The translations under genes were made by a program, and so were the position numbers. The notes beneath the pieces were generated by a model. That model searched no databases, was not told the origin of the DNA, and saw only the letters and a list, made by a program, of their open reading frames with translations. Shown here piece after piece: positions 25,188 through 34,366 of a stretch of 64,000 bases of DNA (position 1 is the stretch's first letter; the number at the start of each line of letters is the position of its first letter). The DNA is taken from contig NZ_NGVS01000014.1 in the NCBI RefSeq assembly GCF_002777975.1, forward strand, positions 264,198-328,197, given 5' to 3'. The DNA is from Shewanella carassii (GTDB taxonomy: Bacteria; Pseudomonadota; Gammaproteobacteria; Enterobacterales; Shewanellaceae).

Positions 25188-27541
25188 TTTGCATTCCTTG
25201 TAAGAGTTGAGGTTAGGGGAGCGAGTAACAGGGTAAAACCTATGCCCAGCGCCAGGGTTATACCAAAGGCGGCAATGGCATAGGTGTCACTCAAAGCCAG
25301 CAGGCCAAAGGCCAGCAGGGTGGAGGCGGCAGACATCAGCACCGCCAACATCACGCCTCTGGGATGCTGTTTGGCTTCGGCAAAAAACAGGCTGTAGTCC
25401 ACGCCTATACCGAACACCAACACCAGTGCCAGGGCATGAAACAGGGTCAAGCCGCTGCCGAGCCAGCCAAGGGCACCCAGAGTCAGAATCGCTGCTAGAG
25501 TCGGCACCAGCGCCACCCAAAGGCCGCGGCGCAAACCAAAGCGCCAGCTGAAAATCACCGCCGCCAACATCAGTGCCAGCGCCAGCATCAGCAGGGTCAA
25601 CTGACGGTATTTGGCCATCAGCGCCGAGATATCGGCGACCTTGTCGACCAACTGCACGCCCGGGTTGCTGCTTGCCAACTGCTTGAGGGCGTCGAGATCG
25701 TGGATGCCACCGAGCAGCACTATGGCGGCGTGAGCCGATATTCCGTCAGTGGGGGCGAGGTAGAGGTCACTCAGCCCTGAGGATTTTGCCCCTTCACTGG
25801 CGAGCCAGTCTGTGGCCGAGAGCGGCTGGAATTTGGCCCATTGCCTCGAGAGCGGCCCGGCAAGCTCGGCATTCAGCCCCAGGGTGTCCAAAACCGTATC
25901 AGTATGGCGATAGATGAGCCCCTGCAACTGATGATCTTGCTGCTGGCGTTTGATGCTTGGCAAATAGCGGGCGATATTCACGCTGTTGCCGAGTTTGCCT
26001 TCAGCAATCAAACGCTCGAGCCCGGGCGCCAGCTGTTCGAGACGCTGCAGCATCTCTTCGGCGCTGTCACCCCGGACCAGCAGGAACTGATTGTCCGTGC
26101 CGCCACTCAGCAGTTGCCTGAGGGCATTTTCCGGCTCGCTGACCGCTGGTGGGCTGCTCTGCAGCGCCCGGATATCATCGTTGGCCTTGAGATAAATGCC
26201 GCCAAACAGCAGCAGTAACCCCAGTGGCACCAGGATTAACAGACTGCTGCGCCGACCGAGAGCTTGCCAGAGATTCAGCAAGCGGCCAGCCAGCGCCAGG
26301 CGGCTGTCTCCGGCAAGCAAAGGGCTGGCGGCTATGGCCGGGTACGCCAGCAGCAGTGTCAGCCAGGTGAAAATCAGCCCGCTGGCACAGAACACGGCCA
26401 CCTGTTGCATGCCGGGAAAAGGCGCCAGGCCTATGCCCAGGTAAGCGCCGACACTGGTGATCAAGGCCAGGGTCACGGCCGGGAATATCAGGCCAATCAC
26501 CTGTCTGGGAGAAGCCTTGGGATGTTGCAAGCGCTCGCAGTAGAAGTGAAAACTGTAGTCGATGGCGATTCCGATAAGGCTGGTGCCGAACACTAGGGTC
26601 AGCAGATGCAGTTCGCCAAACAGTGTCAGGGTCGTGACTGTCGCCGCCAGAAATCCACTGCCCAGAGTGAGCAGTGCCACCGTCAGCGGCATCAAGGAGC
26701 GAAACGCCAGCAGCACCAGCAGGATCACTCCAAGCAGGGACACTAATCCGATACGGTTGATCTCGCTCTTGGCCGATTCTGTGGCGACGGCGGCATGAAA
26801 CAGGGCGCCGGCCTTAAGCACTCGAATCTCTTGCGGCAGAGGTGCCAAGGCCTGCTCCAGCGCTTTGAGCTGGGTTGCCTGTTGCTGCGGGTTAAAGGCG
26901 CTGCCTATGCCCTCGGCCATCACTATGGCTGCATACTGGCCTTGCGGCGTTGGCGCCAACAGTATGCCATCTGCCTGGGTGAGACTGCGGCCCTCGGCCA
27001 GCGACTTGAGCCAGTCGGGGAACAGCAACAGCGGATCTTCGGCAATCAGGTCGCTGCCGGCGGCGCCAAAGGCGCTGTAGAGCTGTTGCTGCGCGTTTTG
27101 AGTCAGCGGGGTTAATTCACCGCTAGCGAGTTGCTGCCTCTGGCTGTCACTGAGCAGCCCCATGCGATAGGGGAAATAGAAACGCCCCAGGGCGCTGAAG
27201 CTGTCGGCCTCGGCGCTGCGCACTCTCTTAAAGGCGTTTTGCTCCTTTTTCAGCGCACTCAGTAGCTGTTTGCCGGCGTTGATCGCCTGAGGCTTATCCT
27301 TGGCAATCAGGCCGATATACAGTTGATTGCCGAGCTTCTGCTCCATGCGTTTCAGCGCCGCTTCGGCGAGCGGATCTTCCTGCACCTTGGGCAGCATGGC
27401 GAGAATGTCGCTCTGAATACGGCCGCCCTGTTGCCACTGCCAGACGCCAAGCAGAATAAGCAGCGTCAGCAGTCCCAGCCACAACAGCAGGCCAACCGGC
27501 GCAGAGAGCCTGGGACGAGAGCGCTCAGGGCGAGGCGACAT
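25184..27541 (-). CDS. apeM: MMPL/RND-family exporter of the APE operon (ApeM-like)
   Basis: 785 residues with two repeats of one helix, a large periplasmic loop, then five helices: first helix about residues 12-35, loop to 265, helix block 270-435, second single helix near 440, loop to 640, final block 645-780. The RND motifs GIAIDYSFHFY (near 330) and GIGVDYSLFF (near 715) mark helix 4 of each half. It is taken to move the aryl polyene lipid out of the inner membrane, with the LolA-like protein encoded next to it as periplasmic carrier. It shares one base with the apeL stop (TGATG) and four with the flavoprotein start. Confidence 0.88.
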   Translation of the reverse strand: MSPRPERSRPRLSAPVGLLLWLGLLTLLILLGVWQWQQGGRIQSDILAMLPKVQEDPLAEAALKRMEQKLGNQLYIGLIAKDKPQAINAGKQLLSALKKEQNAFKRVRSAEADSFSALGRFYFPYRMGLLSDSQRQQLASGELTPLTQNAQQQLYSAFGAAGSDLIAEDPLLLFPDWLKSLAEGRSLTQADGILLAPTPQGQYAAIVMAEGIGSAFNPQQQATQLKALEQALAPLPQEIRVLKAGALFHAAVATESAKSEINRIGLVSLLGVILLVLLAFRSLMPLTVALLTLGSGFLAATVTTLTLFGELHLLTLVFGTSLIGIAIDYSFHFYCERLQHPKASPRQVIGLIFPAVTLALITSVGAYLGIGLAPFPGMQQVAVFCASGLIFTWLTLLLAYPAIAASPLLAGDSRLALAGRLLNLWQALGRRSSLLILVPLGLLLLFGGIYLKANDDIRALQSSPPAVSEPENALRQLLSGGTDNQFLLVRGDSAEEMLQRLEQLAPGLERLIAEGKLGNSVNIARYLPSIKRQQQDHQLQGLIYRHTDTVLDTLGLNAELAGPLSRQWAKFQPLSATDWLASEGAKSSGLSDLYLAPTDGISAHAAIVLLGGIHDLDALKQLASSNPGVQLVDKVADISALMAKYRQLTLLMLALALMLAAVIFSWRFGLRRGLWVALVPTLAAILTLGALGWLGSGLTLFHALALVLVFGIGVDYSLFFAEAKQHPRGVMLAVLMSAASTLLAFGLLALSDTYAIAAFGITLALGIGFTLLLAPLTSTLTRNAK

Positions 27542-28392
27542 CAGGGAGCCACCTCGGGAAAGAAGCGAGCGCGCTCGCTGTCATTGAGTGGAGATTTATC
27601 CAGTTCAGAGAAGAATATCTGGCTGATATCGCCGTTTTTGGCCAGCAGGGTCAGAGATTCGAGATCCTGATTGCCTTCGAGCACCATTTGCGGCAGCAGA
27701 GCCGCCATTGTCTGCTCCTTGGCTTTGAGTCCCAGTTGCCAATGACCCGCTTGGTCATTGAGCAGATAGAGTTCAAACCCCTGGCTCAATGCCTGAATAT
27801 CACCGGAGAGCAGGGATTGCATCATGCGCGGCAGCATTTCAGCCACGGCCGCCGGGCCGGCATCGGCTTTGGTGACACTGAGTTTGCCCTGGCTGTCCTG
27901 CTGGATAAGCTCGCCCTGTTTCAGCAGCAAGAGGTTGCCAAAGGGAGTCTGCTGTTGCCAGAGCATGCCCAGTTCTCGCTGAAACAGAAATTCGCCGCTG
28001 CTGCGAAGTGGTTGTTTCAGCACCCTGAGCCAGCGCACCTGCTTAAACTTGCCTCGGCTGCTGTCGCTGAGGGCCATCTTAGTGCTTAACTGTTGCAGAG
28101 CCTGCTCTGTGGCCGCCTTGGCAAAGAGTTTGTCGAATGCTTGCGCCTCCGGCCTGACTCTTCCCTTGGCTTCGGCGGCCAACACTGCCACCGGCTCTGT
28201 CTGAGTGTTATCAGCCGCCACTTTTGCTAATGCCATATTGGCCGGCGCCACTTCTCCCAATACCATAGTGGCTGGCGCTACTTTCCCTAAAGCCATGTTG
28301 CTGCAAGCGGCGCCAAACCAAACCAGTCCCAGCAGCCCAAGCAGTAAGGCGGGCTGCCGAGTGAGCCGAAAGCCGCAGGCTGAGGGGTTCAT
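27541..28392 (-). CDS. apeL: LolA-like outer-membrane carrier of the APE operon (ApeL-like)
   Basis: 283 residues from ATG 28392, whose ATGA overlaps the thioesterase stop; the longer frame is not likely. A hydrophobic export signal (about residues 15-32) ends in GAACS; the lipobox is imperfect, so lipidation is uncertain. Next comes a three-fold 10-residue repeat (MALGKVAPAT, MVLGEVAPAN, MALAKVAADN), then a LolA-like domain from about residue 85 (GKFKQVRWLRVLKQPLRSSG, FLFQRELGMLWQQQTPFGN). LolA-type proteins ferry lipidic cargo across the periplasm, so this one probably hands the polyene to the outer membrane with ApeM and ApeN. Confidence 0.83.
   Translation of the reverse strand: MNPSACGFRLTRQPALLLGLLGLVWFGAACSNMALGKVAPATMVLGEVAPANMALAKVAADNTQTEPVAVLAAEAKGRVRPEAQAFDKLFAKAATEQALQQLSTKMALSDSSRGKFKQVRWLRVLKQPLRSSGEFLFQRELGMLWQQQTPFGNLLLLKQGELIQQDSQGKLSVTKADAGPAAVAEMLPRMMQSLLSGDIQALSQGFELYLLNDQAGHWQLGLKAKEQTMAALLPQMVLEGNQDLESLTLLAKNGDISQIFFSELDKSPLNDSERARFFPEVAP
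28217..28306. repeat. Three 30-bp repeats inside apeL
   Basis: Units at 28217-28246, 28247-28276 and 28277-28306 are clearly related but not identical. They encode three decapeptides just after the export signal of the LolA-like protein and keep the reading frame. Confidence 0.85.
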
Positions 28393-28826
28393 GACTTGGC
28401 CTCTGCGGCCGCGATAAAGGGCGTCAGGCGCTCGCGGAACACCGGCGGGGTCACCAAGCACAGTTCCTGAGTCTGCATATCCACTGCGGCCTGTATGGTG
28501 TAGCCCTTGGTGAGGCGCTCACCGCTGGCGGCGTCGCAAATCTGGTAGTTGATCTTCAGCCGATTTTCCCACTCAACCAGGGCGGCACTCACCCGGATCT
28601 TCTGCTCGAAACGGCTGGGTTTGACGTATTTCAGCTGCAGATCCACTATCGGCCAGGCGTAACCCGACTCCTGCATCCGCCGGTAACCGTAGTCGAACCT
28701 GTCCAGCAGCTTGCAGCGGGCTATTTCAAAATAACGCAGATAGTTGCCGTGCCAGGTAATGCCCATGGAATCGACATCGTGGAAGGGGATCTCCAGCTCT
28801 ATTTCAGTGCTGAGGATGGCTTTCAT
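28389..28826 (-). CDS. apeK: 4HBT-type thioesterase of the APE operon (ApeK-like)
   Basis: 145 residues, hotdog thioesterase. FHDVDSMGITWHGNYLRYFE near residue 15 carries the catalytic Asp of the 4-hydroxybenzoyl-CoA thioesterase family, and VDLQLKYVKPSRFEQ follows. In APE clusters a thioesterase of this kind probably frees or edits carrier-bound intermediates. The start at 28826 overlaps the stop of the ammonia-lyase gene by four bases, which decides against the five-residue longer frame. Confidence 0.85.
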   Translation of the reverse strand: MKAILSTEIELEIPFHDVDSMGITWHGNYLRYFEIARCKLLDRFDYGYRRMQESGYAWPIVDLQLKYVKPSRFEQKIRVSAALVEWENRLKINYQICDAASGERLTKGYTIQAAVDMQTQELCLVTPPVFRERLTPFIAAAEAKS

Positions 28827-30376
28827 CGGCACACCTCCCACTCCCCGGCTTGGATCTTGGCCAGGGTTTGCCGCAACAAGGCTTCCAGCGGTCTGTCTTC
28901 AATCAAGAGTTCAAAGTCGGCTTCCAGCTGCGCCAGGGTGGTAGCTACTGACTCGGTCAGCGACTCACGTTCCAGTTCACCGGCGAGCAGGCGCAGGCGG
29001 ATCCCCTGACTCATGGCCAGCAGTGCGGCGGCGGCCACCTGCTCGGTCAGTTCCAGCACCCGCAGGGCGTCACGGGCGGCAATGGTGCCCATGCTGACCT
29101 TGTCCTGGTTGTGGCACTCGGTAGAGCGAGAGAACACGCTGGCGGGCATAGTGTGTTTCAGCGCCTCGGCGGTCCAGGCCGAGCAACCTATCTGTACTGC
29201 CTTGAAACCGTGGTTGATGGGGCTGCGCTCGCCTTGGCTGGCCGACAGATTGGCCGGCAAGCCGTTGTTGAATTTGGGATCCATCACCAGAGCCATCTGC
29301 CTGTCCAGCAGATCCGCCAAATTGGCCACCGCATTCTTGAGGCTGTCCATGGCAAAGGCGATATGGCCGCCATAGAAGTGGCCGCCGTGGAGAATATGTT
29401 CCCCCTCGCCGTCGACTATCGGGTTGTCGTTGGCACTGTTGAGTTCGGTCTCGATAAACTGGCGCATAAAGGGCAGGGCATCGGCCAAGACCCCGATAAT
29501 GTGCGGCGCGCAGCGAATCGAATATCTGTCCTGCAGTCGGTCAGAGTTGCGTGGGTGCTCGTGGTGGTTGAGGTCTTCACGGATCCAGGCCGCGACCTGG
29601 TTCTGCCCCGGGTGCGGCTTGGCGGCAAACAGTATCTCGTCGAAATGGTTGGAGTTGCCCTTGAGTGTCAGTGAGGCCATGGCGGTAATGCGGGCGCACA
29701 GGCGGCCCAGGTACTCGGCCCTGTCATAGGCCAGACAAGCCAGCGCCGTCATCACGGCGGTGCCGTTCATCAGTGCCAGGCCCTCTTTGGGCCTGAGCTT
29801 GAGGGCGCTGATCCCAAGTTCAGCATAGACCTCGCTGGTGGCGCGGCGCTGTCCTTGATAGAAGACCTCCCGCTCGCCAACCAGTACGGCGGCCAGATAA
29901 GACAGTGGCGTGAGATCGCCGCTGGCACCCACAGAGCCTTCCTCCGGGATCACCGGCACTATGTTGAGGTTCAGCAGCAGGGCTATGCGCTCCAGCAGCT
30001 CATAGCTGACACCGGACTTACCCACGGCCAGTGAGTTGAGGCGACAGGCCATCACGGCTCTGGCCTGGGGGATCTCCAGCACCTTGCCCATGCCGCAGCC
30101 GTGAAAACGCGACAGATGCAGCGGCAGTTCGTGTACCAGATCCGGGCCGACATTGACGGTACAGGAATCGCCGTAGCCTGTGGTGACCCCATAGACCACG
30201 CCTTCTTCATGAAGCAGGCTGTCGATAAAGCGGGCGCCGCGCTGGATATAGTCACGGTACTCTGCACTGGCGTTGAGGGTCACCGGCGCTCCTTTGGCGA
30301 TGGCGACCACCTGTTCCAGTGTCAGTGATGTTTGGCCGAAGCCGACCGTCTTGGCGGCCAGATCTGTTGCGCTCAT
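28823..30376 (-). CDS. MIO-type aromatic amino acid ammonia-lyase (HAL/TAL family)
   Basis: 517 residues, histidine/tyrosine/phenylalanine ammonia-lyase family. The self-forming MIO cofactor comes from Ala151-Ser152-Gly153 in GSVGASGDLTPLSY. Tyr62 in YGVTTGYGDS is the general base, and the family's GNSNHFDEIL-like and NDNPIVDGEGE segments are present. At the selectivity pair, Ser-His in histidine and some tyrosine lyases and His-Leu in Rhodobacter tyrosine lyase, this protein appears to read Phe91-His92. No hut genes adjoin; four-base overlaps tie it to apeJ and apeK. It most likely supplies an aryl acrylic acid such as coumarate as polyene starter. The substrate is inference. Confidence 0.85.
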   Translation of the reverse strand: MSATDLAAKTVGFGQTSLTLEQVVAIAKGAPVTLNASAEYRDYIQRGARFIDSLLHEEGVVYGVTTGYGDSCTVNVGPDLVHELPLHLSRFHGCGMGKVLEIPQARAVMACRLNSLAVGKSGVSYELLERIALLLNLNIVPVIPEEGSVGASGDLTPLSYLAAVLVGEREVFYQGQRRATSEVYAELGISALKLRPKEGLALMNGTAVMTALACLAYDRAEYLGRLCARITAMASLTLKGNSNHFDEILFAAKPHPGQNQVAAWIREDLNHHEHPRNSDRLQDRYSIRCAPHIIGVLADALPFMRQFIETELNSANDNPIVDGEGEHILHGGHFYGGHIAFAMDSLKNAVANLADLLDRQMALVMDPKFNNGLPANLSASQGERSPINHGFKAVQIGCSAWTAEALKHTMPASVFSRSTECHNQDKVSMGTIAARDALRVLELTEQVAAAALLAMSQGIRLRLLAGELERESLTESVATTLAQLEADFELLIEDRPLEALLRQTLAKIQAGEWEVCR

Positions 30377-32085
30377 GAATTGTCCTTGGGGCGGTCAGCA
30401 ACTTGGTCCTGCCGCCAAAAATCGAAAAAGTTAAACCACTGCAGTGGTGCCTTGCGGGCAAAATGTTCCAGTCGCTGGGCATAGAGGCCTGCTGCCTGTT
30501 GCAGCCGCTGCTGCCGCTCAGATCTCGGGCCTTTGAGGCTCTGCTCGAAGGGCTCTAACCAGACCTTATAGCCCTGCTGCTCCCGCAGGCAAAACATGGT
30601 GTAGATGGGGCAGTCCAGCAGACCGGCCAGAATAAAGGGGCCCTGGGGGAAGGGCGCCATCTCGCCGAGGAACGGCACTTTCACCGTGCGACCCGGGCTA
30701 TGGCTGGAGGTGCGATCGGCGGCTATCACCACCAATTCACCGGCCTCGACCTTGCTTTGCAGCAACATGGAGGTGGCCGGGTTGAGTTCGGTGACCTGAA
30801 GTAAGTTGAGTTCACTGTCCGGGTTCAGCTGCTTGAGCACCCGGTTGAAGTTTTCGGCATTGCGGGTCATCACCATCACATTGACCTTCACCTTGCGCTG
30901 GTGAATGGAGATGGCGCGGCACAGCTCGATATTGCCAAGGTGAGACACCAGTAACACGGCTCCCTGGCCACTTTGTAACTGCTCGGCCAACTGCTGACGG
31001 TCGCTGAACTCCACCTGTTGCAAACGAATGCGATCGCACCAGGCATCGATGCGATCCAGTGCGGCATTGCCGAAGGCGAAGAAGTGGCGCAGGCTGTCGC
31101 GCCAACTCACCGGCTGACCGAGACTCGGGTGCTGTGGCTCCAGTGCCTGAACCCGCTTTAAAAACGCTTGTGATGCCTCGCGGGCCTGTCGCCCCGTGAT
31201 AAAGAAATAACAGATCACCGGGTACATGATCGCCCGCGCCAGCCAGTGGCCGCCGAAACGATAGCTCTCGGCCAGCAGCTTGATACCCCAGTAGCTGCCC
31301 CGCTCCTTGATGTTGGACCAATGAGCGCCTTGGGGGTTGTCTTGTGCCGCTTGGGTTGGCCCCAGTTTCTGCCCCTTGAGCTTGCGCCACAGCATGGAGA
31401 AAAACAGCCTGGTGTGCAGCTTGCTGATCCGCACATTGTCGGCCAGCCCCTGAAAATGGCTGCTGCCGTCTTCCGGGTAGATCACCTTGGTGGGAATATG
31501 CTCTATGGCAACACCGCGCCAGTAGAGACGCACCATGACTTCGATATCAAAGTCCATCCGCTCGCCGAGGGCTTCGCTGCTAAGCAGGGCCTCGGTGGCC
31601 GCCAGTGGATAGATTCGAAAGCCGCACATGGAATCGCGGATATCCAGGCTTAGGGTCTCGACCCAGACCCAAAAATGGGTCAGGTAACGGCCGTAGAGCC
31701 GACCCTTGGGCACGGAATCATCATATTGCGGCAGGCCGGAGATCAGCGCCTTGGGGTTGAGCTGTGCTTTGGCTATCAGCGCCGGAATATCTTCCAGATT
31801 ATGTTGGCCGTCGGCGTCCACCTGTAGGCCGTGGGAAAAACCCGCGGCCCAAGCGGCGCGCAGGCCTGTCATCACGGCGGCGCCCTTGCCGCGGTTGTAA
31901 GGGTGATGCAGCAGGCTGACCCAGTCGCTGTGTTGTTCGGCCAACTGTTGCAACAGATAGCGGGTCTCATCGTCGCTGCCGTCGTTGATCAAAAAGCAGG
32001 GCAGCCCCAGTGGTTTGAGGGCTTCCAGCGTCGCAGCGATATGGCCCCTGTGGTTGTAATTGGGGATGATCAGCGCCAGCTTCAT
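30373..32085 (-). CDS. apeJ: Glycosyltransferase 2 / acyltransferase fusion (ApeJ-like)
   Basis: 570 residues with two domains. Residues about 1-235 are a family 2 glycosyltransferase: LIIPNYNHRGHIAATLEALK, the DGSDDETR and QVDADGQHN Asp motifs and the later MCGFRIYP segment. Residues about 285-560 are an LpxL/HtrB-like lipid acyltransferase with LLVSHLGNIELCRA (HxxxxE) and ADRTSSHSPGR. The combination is typical of aryl polyene operons, where it is thought to attach the polyene to a sugar-lipid anchor. Overlaps of four bases with apeI and the ammonia-lyase gene imply one transcript. Confidence 0.88.
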   Translation of the reverse strand: MKLALIIPNYNHRGHIAATLEALKPLGLPCFLINDGSDDETRYLLQQLAEQHSDWVSLLHHPYNRGKGAAVMTGLRAAWAAGFSHGLQVDADGQHNLEDIPALIAKAQLNPKALISGLPQYDDSVPKGRLYGRYLTHFWVWVETLSLDIRDSMCGFRIYPLAATEALLSSEALGERMDFDIEVMVRLYWRGVAIEHIPTKVIYPEDGSSHFQGLADNVRISKLHTRLFFSMLWRKLKGQKLGPTQAAQDNPQGAHWSNIKERGSYWGIKLLAESYRFGGHWLARAIMYPVICYFFITGRQAREASQAFLKRVQALEPQHPSLGQPVSWRDSLRHFFAFGNAALDRIDAWCDRIRLQQVEFSDRQQLAEQLQSGQGAVLLVSHLGNIELCRAISIHQRKVKVNVMVMTRNAENFNRVLKQLNPDSELNLLQVTELNPATSMLLQSKVEAGELVVIAADRTSSHSPGRTVKVPFLGEMAPFPQGPFILAGLLDCPIYTMFCLREQQGYKVWLEPFEQSLKGPRSERQQRLQQAAGLYAQRLEHFARKAPLQWFNFFDFWRQDQVADRPKDNS

Positions 32086-32444
32086 TGCCTGGCCTCTGTC
32101 TTGAAGGCGATACGACCCGAGCCGAACTTCTGTTCACCGTTGCTGTAGCTGAAGCTCAGTTTACCCTTGGCGGGGTTATTGCTGATGCTGAGGGTGACTT
32201 GCATATTCGGCAACAGCAGTTGCTGAAACTTGAGCACCTCGAGTACCGCGACTTCGGCATCATAGCCGAATGCCTGGCTGCCGAGACGCACGGCCCAGTC
32301 CAGTTGAGTCACGCCGGGCAATACCGGCTGGCCGGGAAAGTGGCCGACAAACATAGGCAGCTCGGCCGGAATGCTCAGGCGCCAACTGGCTTCATTGTCC
32401 TGATGCCGGTGTTGAACAATGGGCGGAAGAACAGACTTAATCAT
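32082..32444 (-). CDS. apeI: Aryl polyene dehydratase (ApeI)
   Basis: 120 residues from ATG 32444 (an in-frame extension of 16 residues would run back over the apeH end and is less likely). Single hotdog domain: MFVGHFPGQPVLPGVTQLDWA near residue 30 is the FabA/FabZ-like active-site segment with its His and the following helix. ApeI and ApeP form the dehydratase of the E. coli system. It overlaps apeH by eight bases and apeJ by four. Confidence 0.87.
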   Translation of the reverse strand: MIKSVLPPIVQHRHQDNEASWRLSIPAELPMFVGHFPGQPVLPGVTQLDWAVRLGSQAFGYDAEVAVLEVLKFQQLLLPNMQVTLSISNNPAKGKLSFSYSNGEQKFGSGRIAFKTEARQ

Positions 32445-33807
32445 GATCAAACAGCTCAAGAATATCGTTTTTGAGCAACTTGCCCTGGGCATTGAGTGGC
32501 AGCTGCTGTGGATAGCGCCAGCGCCTTGGCAGAGTCACACGTTCAAATTGGCTCAGCAGATGGGCCTTGAGGGCGTTGTTGATGCTGAGTTTGCCCTCGG
32601 CTTCCAGCTGTGCCTTGCCAGCGGCGGAAAGCTCTACCGCCGCGCCCAGTTGCACTCTGGGGTTTTCCAGCAGCACCAGATGCGATTGGGTCACCCAGGG
32701 ATGGGCGTTGAGCAAGGTTTCCATCTGCACCAGAGACAGGCGCTTTTCCTCTATCTTGACGATGCGGTCCAAGCGGCCTTCGAGGCAGAACTGGCCTTCG
32801 CCCAGCAGCCGAACCTTGTCTTCACAGCGGTATTGGTCGTCATCTTCGAGATAGGGCGAGCGCAGCAGCAAAGCGCCGTCGCTGTCATTGCTCAGCTCCA
32901 TGGGGGCAAAGGCCTGCCAGGGCGTGTCGCTGCTCTGTTGGCGCCGATAACCTATGCCGCCGGTTTCCGTGCTGCCGTAGACCTCGATTGGCAGGCTACC
33001 GTAGCAGCGCTTGACCCCTTGGGCGGCTTCCAGGCTCAGAGGCCCGCCGGAGCTGAAGATCAGGCTGGGAGTGTGCAGCTGGCGTTCATGCTCCAGCGCA
33101 TCCGGCAGCCTCGACAGCTGCGCCGGGCTGCTGATCAGGCACAGGTTGGGAAACAGGGCGGTGTAATAACTCAGGGTTTCCGGGTATTCCACCAGATCGC
33201 TGAGGAAGGGGCGACTGGCCGCCAGTGGCCAGAGAATCTTAAACAGCAAGCCATAGATATGCTGGTGGCTGACGGTGGCAATCACACTGCACTGTGGCAG
33301 GTGAGCGGCGAAGGTCTGCTCCAGCACACTGACTTCGGCATCCAGTTGCTGCAGACGCTTGCGAACCGCCTTGGGTTGGCCGCTGGAGCCTGAGGTGAAC
33401 AGCAGCAGTTCGCCGAACTTATCCCCCTCGGCCATCTGCGGCCAGGGCGAGTGGGGCAGTGACAGCTCTTTTTTCAGCTCGAGCCAGATCTTGCCCTCAC
33501 ACAGGGGGCGGTCTGACACTATGGCATCAAACTCCTGGGTCAGTTCGCTCAGAGTCCCCGGCTGAGTGTTGGCCGGCAGTATGATCTGCTTGCCCGACAA
33601 CAGGGCTGCACAGAGGCCAACGGCGAACAGATCGCTGCTGTCGCAGGCCAGTAACCAACGCTTTTCCGACCGGGCTTGCAGACGCTGATGCAGATGATAG
33701 ACCTGGGTGGCGAACAGTGAACCCGTGACTATGTCATGGTGGTTAAAACTGATCAGTTGTTGCCCTGCTGGGCCTTGGGTAAGCCAGGTTTTCAATAACT
33801 CTGTCAT
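32437..33807 (-). CDS. apeH: AMP-forming acyl/aryl ligase of the APE operon (ApeH)
   Basis: 456 residues, short member of the ANL superfamily. The P-loop LLFTSGSSGQPKAV is near residue 138, EVYGSTETGGIGYR near 285, and DRIVKIEEKRLSL near 365 marks the hinge; the C-terminal domain ends with the catalytic lysine segment LPLNAQGKLLKND. It activates the aryl starter acid with ATP and loads it on ApeE or ApeF. AAGGGA lies before the ATG at 33807; the gap to apeG is ten bases. The likely substrate here, from the ammonia-lyase in the same operon, is an aryl acrylate, but 4-hydroxybenzoate cannot be excluded. Confidence 0.9.
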   Translation of the reverse strand: MTELLKTWLTQGPAGQQLISFNHHDIVTGSLFATQVYHLHQRLQARSEKRWLLACDSSDLFAVGLCAALLSGKQIILPANTQPGTLSELTQEFDAIVSDRPLCEGKIWLELKKELSLPHSPWPQMAEGDKFGELLLFTSGSSGQPKAVRKRLQQLDAEVSVLEQTFAAHLPQCSVIATVSHQHIYGLLFKILWPLAASRPFLSDLVEYPETLSYYTALFPNLCLISSPAQLSRLPDALEHERQLHTPSLIFSSGGPLSLEAAQGVKRCYGSLPIEVYGSTETGGIGYRRQQSSDTPWQAFAPMELSNDSDGALLLRSPYLEDDDQYRCEDKVRLLGEGQFCLEGRLDRIVKIEEKRLSLVQMETLLNAHPWVTQSHLVLLENPRVQLGAAVELSAAGKAQLEAEGKLSINNALKAHLLSQFERVTLPRRWRYPQQLPLNAQGKLLKNDILELFDHD

Positions 33808-33817
33808 AACTGTCCCT

Positions 33818-34366
33818 TTATGATCGCTTCAGACAAAAGTGGCGATAGAGCCATTCTCCGCCACCGAGCAGCCCCATTAGCAGATAGGCTATCAGGCCGT
33901 TGTACAGGGTCCAGATCTCCAGGCTGGTAAACAGCGCCGTATAAGCCGCCATGCCGCCGTTGAAGACAAACAGACCACACCAGAGTTGTGTGACCCTTAC
34001 CAGGTAGGGCCTGGCTTCCTCGGGCAGATCCGGCTCGGCCAATCTGGCCAGACGTTCCACCATGCTGGGACCTTTAAGCAGCGAAGAGGCAAACAGCACC
34101 AGCATGCAGGCATTGACCAGCACAGGGTAGTACAGCAGCCAGTCCTGACGCTTGGCGAGCAGGCTGCCGAGCGCCAGCAGTAACCCCAGAACGACCGGAG
34201 CGGCCAGCGCCTTGAGCTTTTGCTTCCCCAGCAGCAACCTGGCACCGAGCAAGGCCGCCAGCAAGAGTGCCAAGCCATTGCCCGGCAGATAGTTCAGCCC
34301 CAGATATACCGCCAGGGGATATCCCAGCAGCAACAGGGCCGTGACTGTCTGAGCCAGGGCGCGCAT
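33818..34366 (-). CDS. apeG: COG4648-type membrane protein (ApeG-like)
   Basis: 182 residues with about five hydrophobic helices and a conserved charged middle (PSMVERLARLAEPDLPEEARPY) followed by VRVTQLWCGLFVFNGG. Proteins of this family (often annotated as DNA gyrase subunit B in error) occur in nearly all aryl polyene operons. It is an inner membrane protein of unknown function. Start ATG 34366 shares a base with the apeF stop (TGATG). Confidence 0.83.
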   Translation of the reverse strand: MRALAQTVTALLLLGYPLAVYLGLNYLPGNGLALLLAALLGARLLLGKQKLKALAAPVVLGLLLALGSLLAKRQDWLLYYPVLVNACMLVLFASSLLKGPSMVERLARLAEPDLPEEARPYLVRVTQLWCGLFVFNGGMAAYTALFTSLEIWTLYNGLIAYLLMGLLGGGEWLYRHFCLKRS

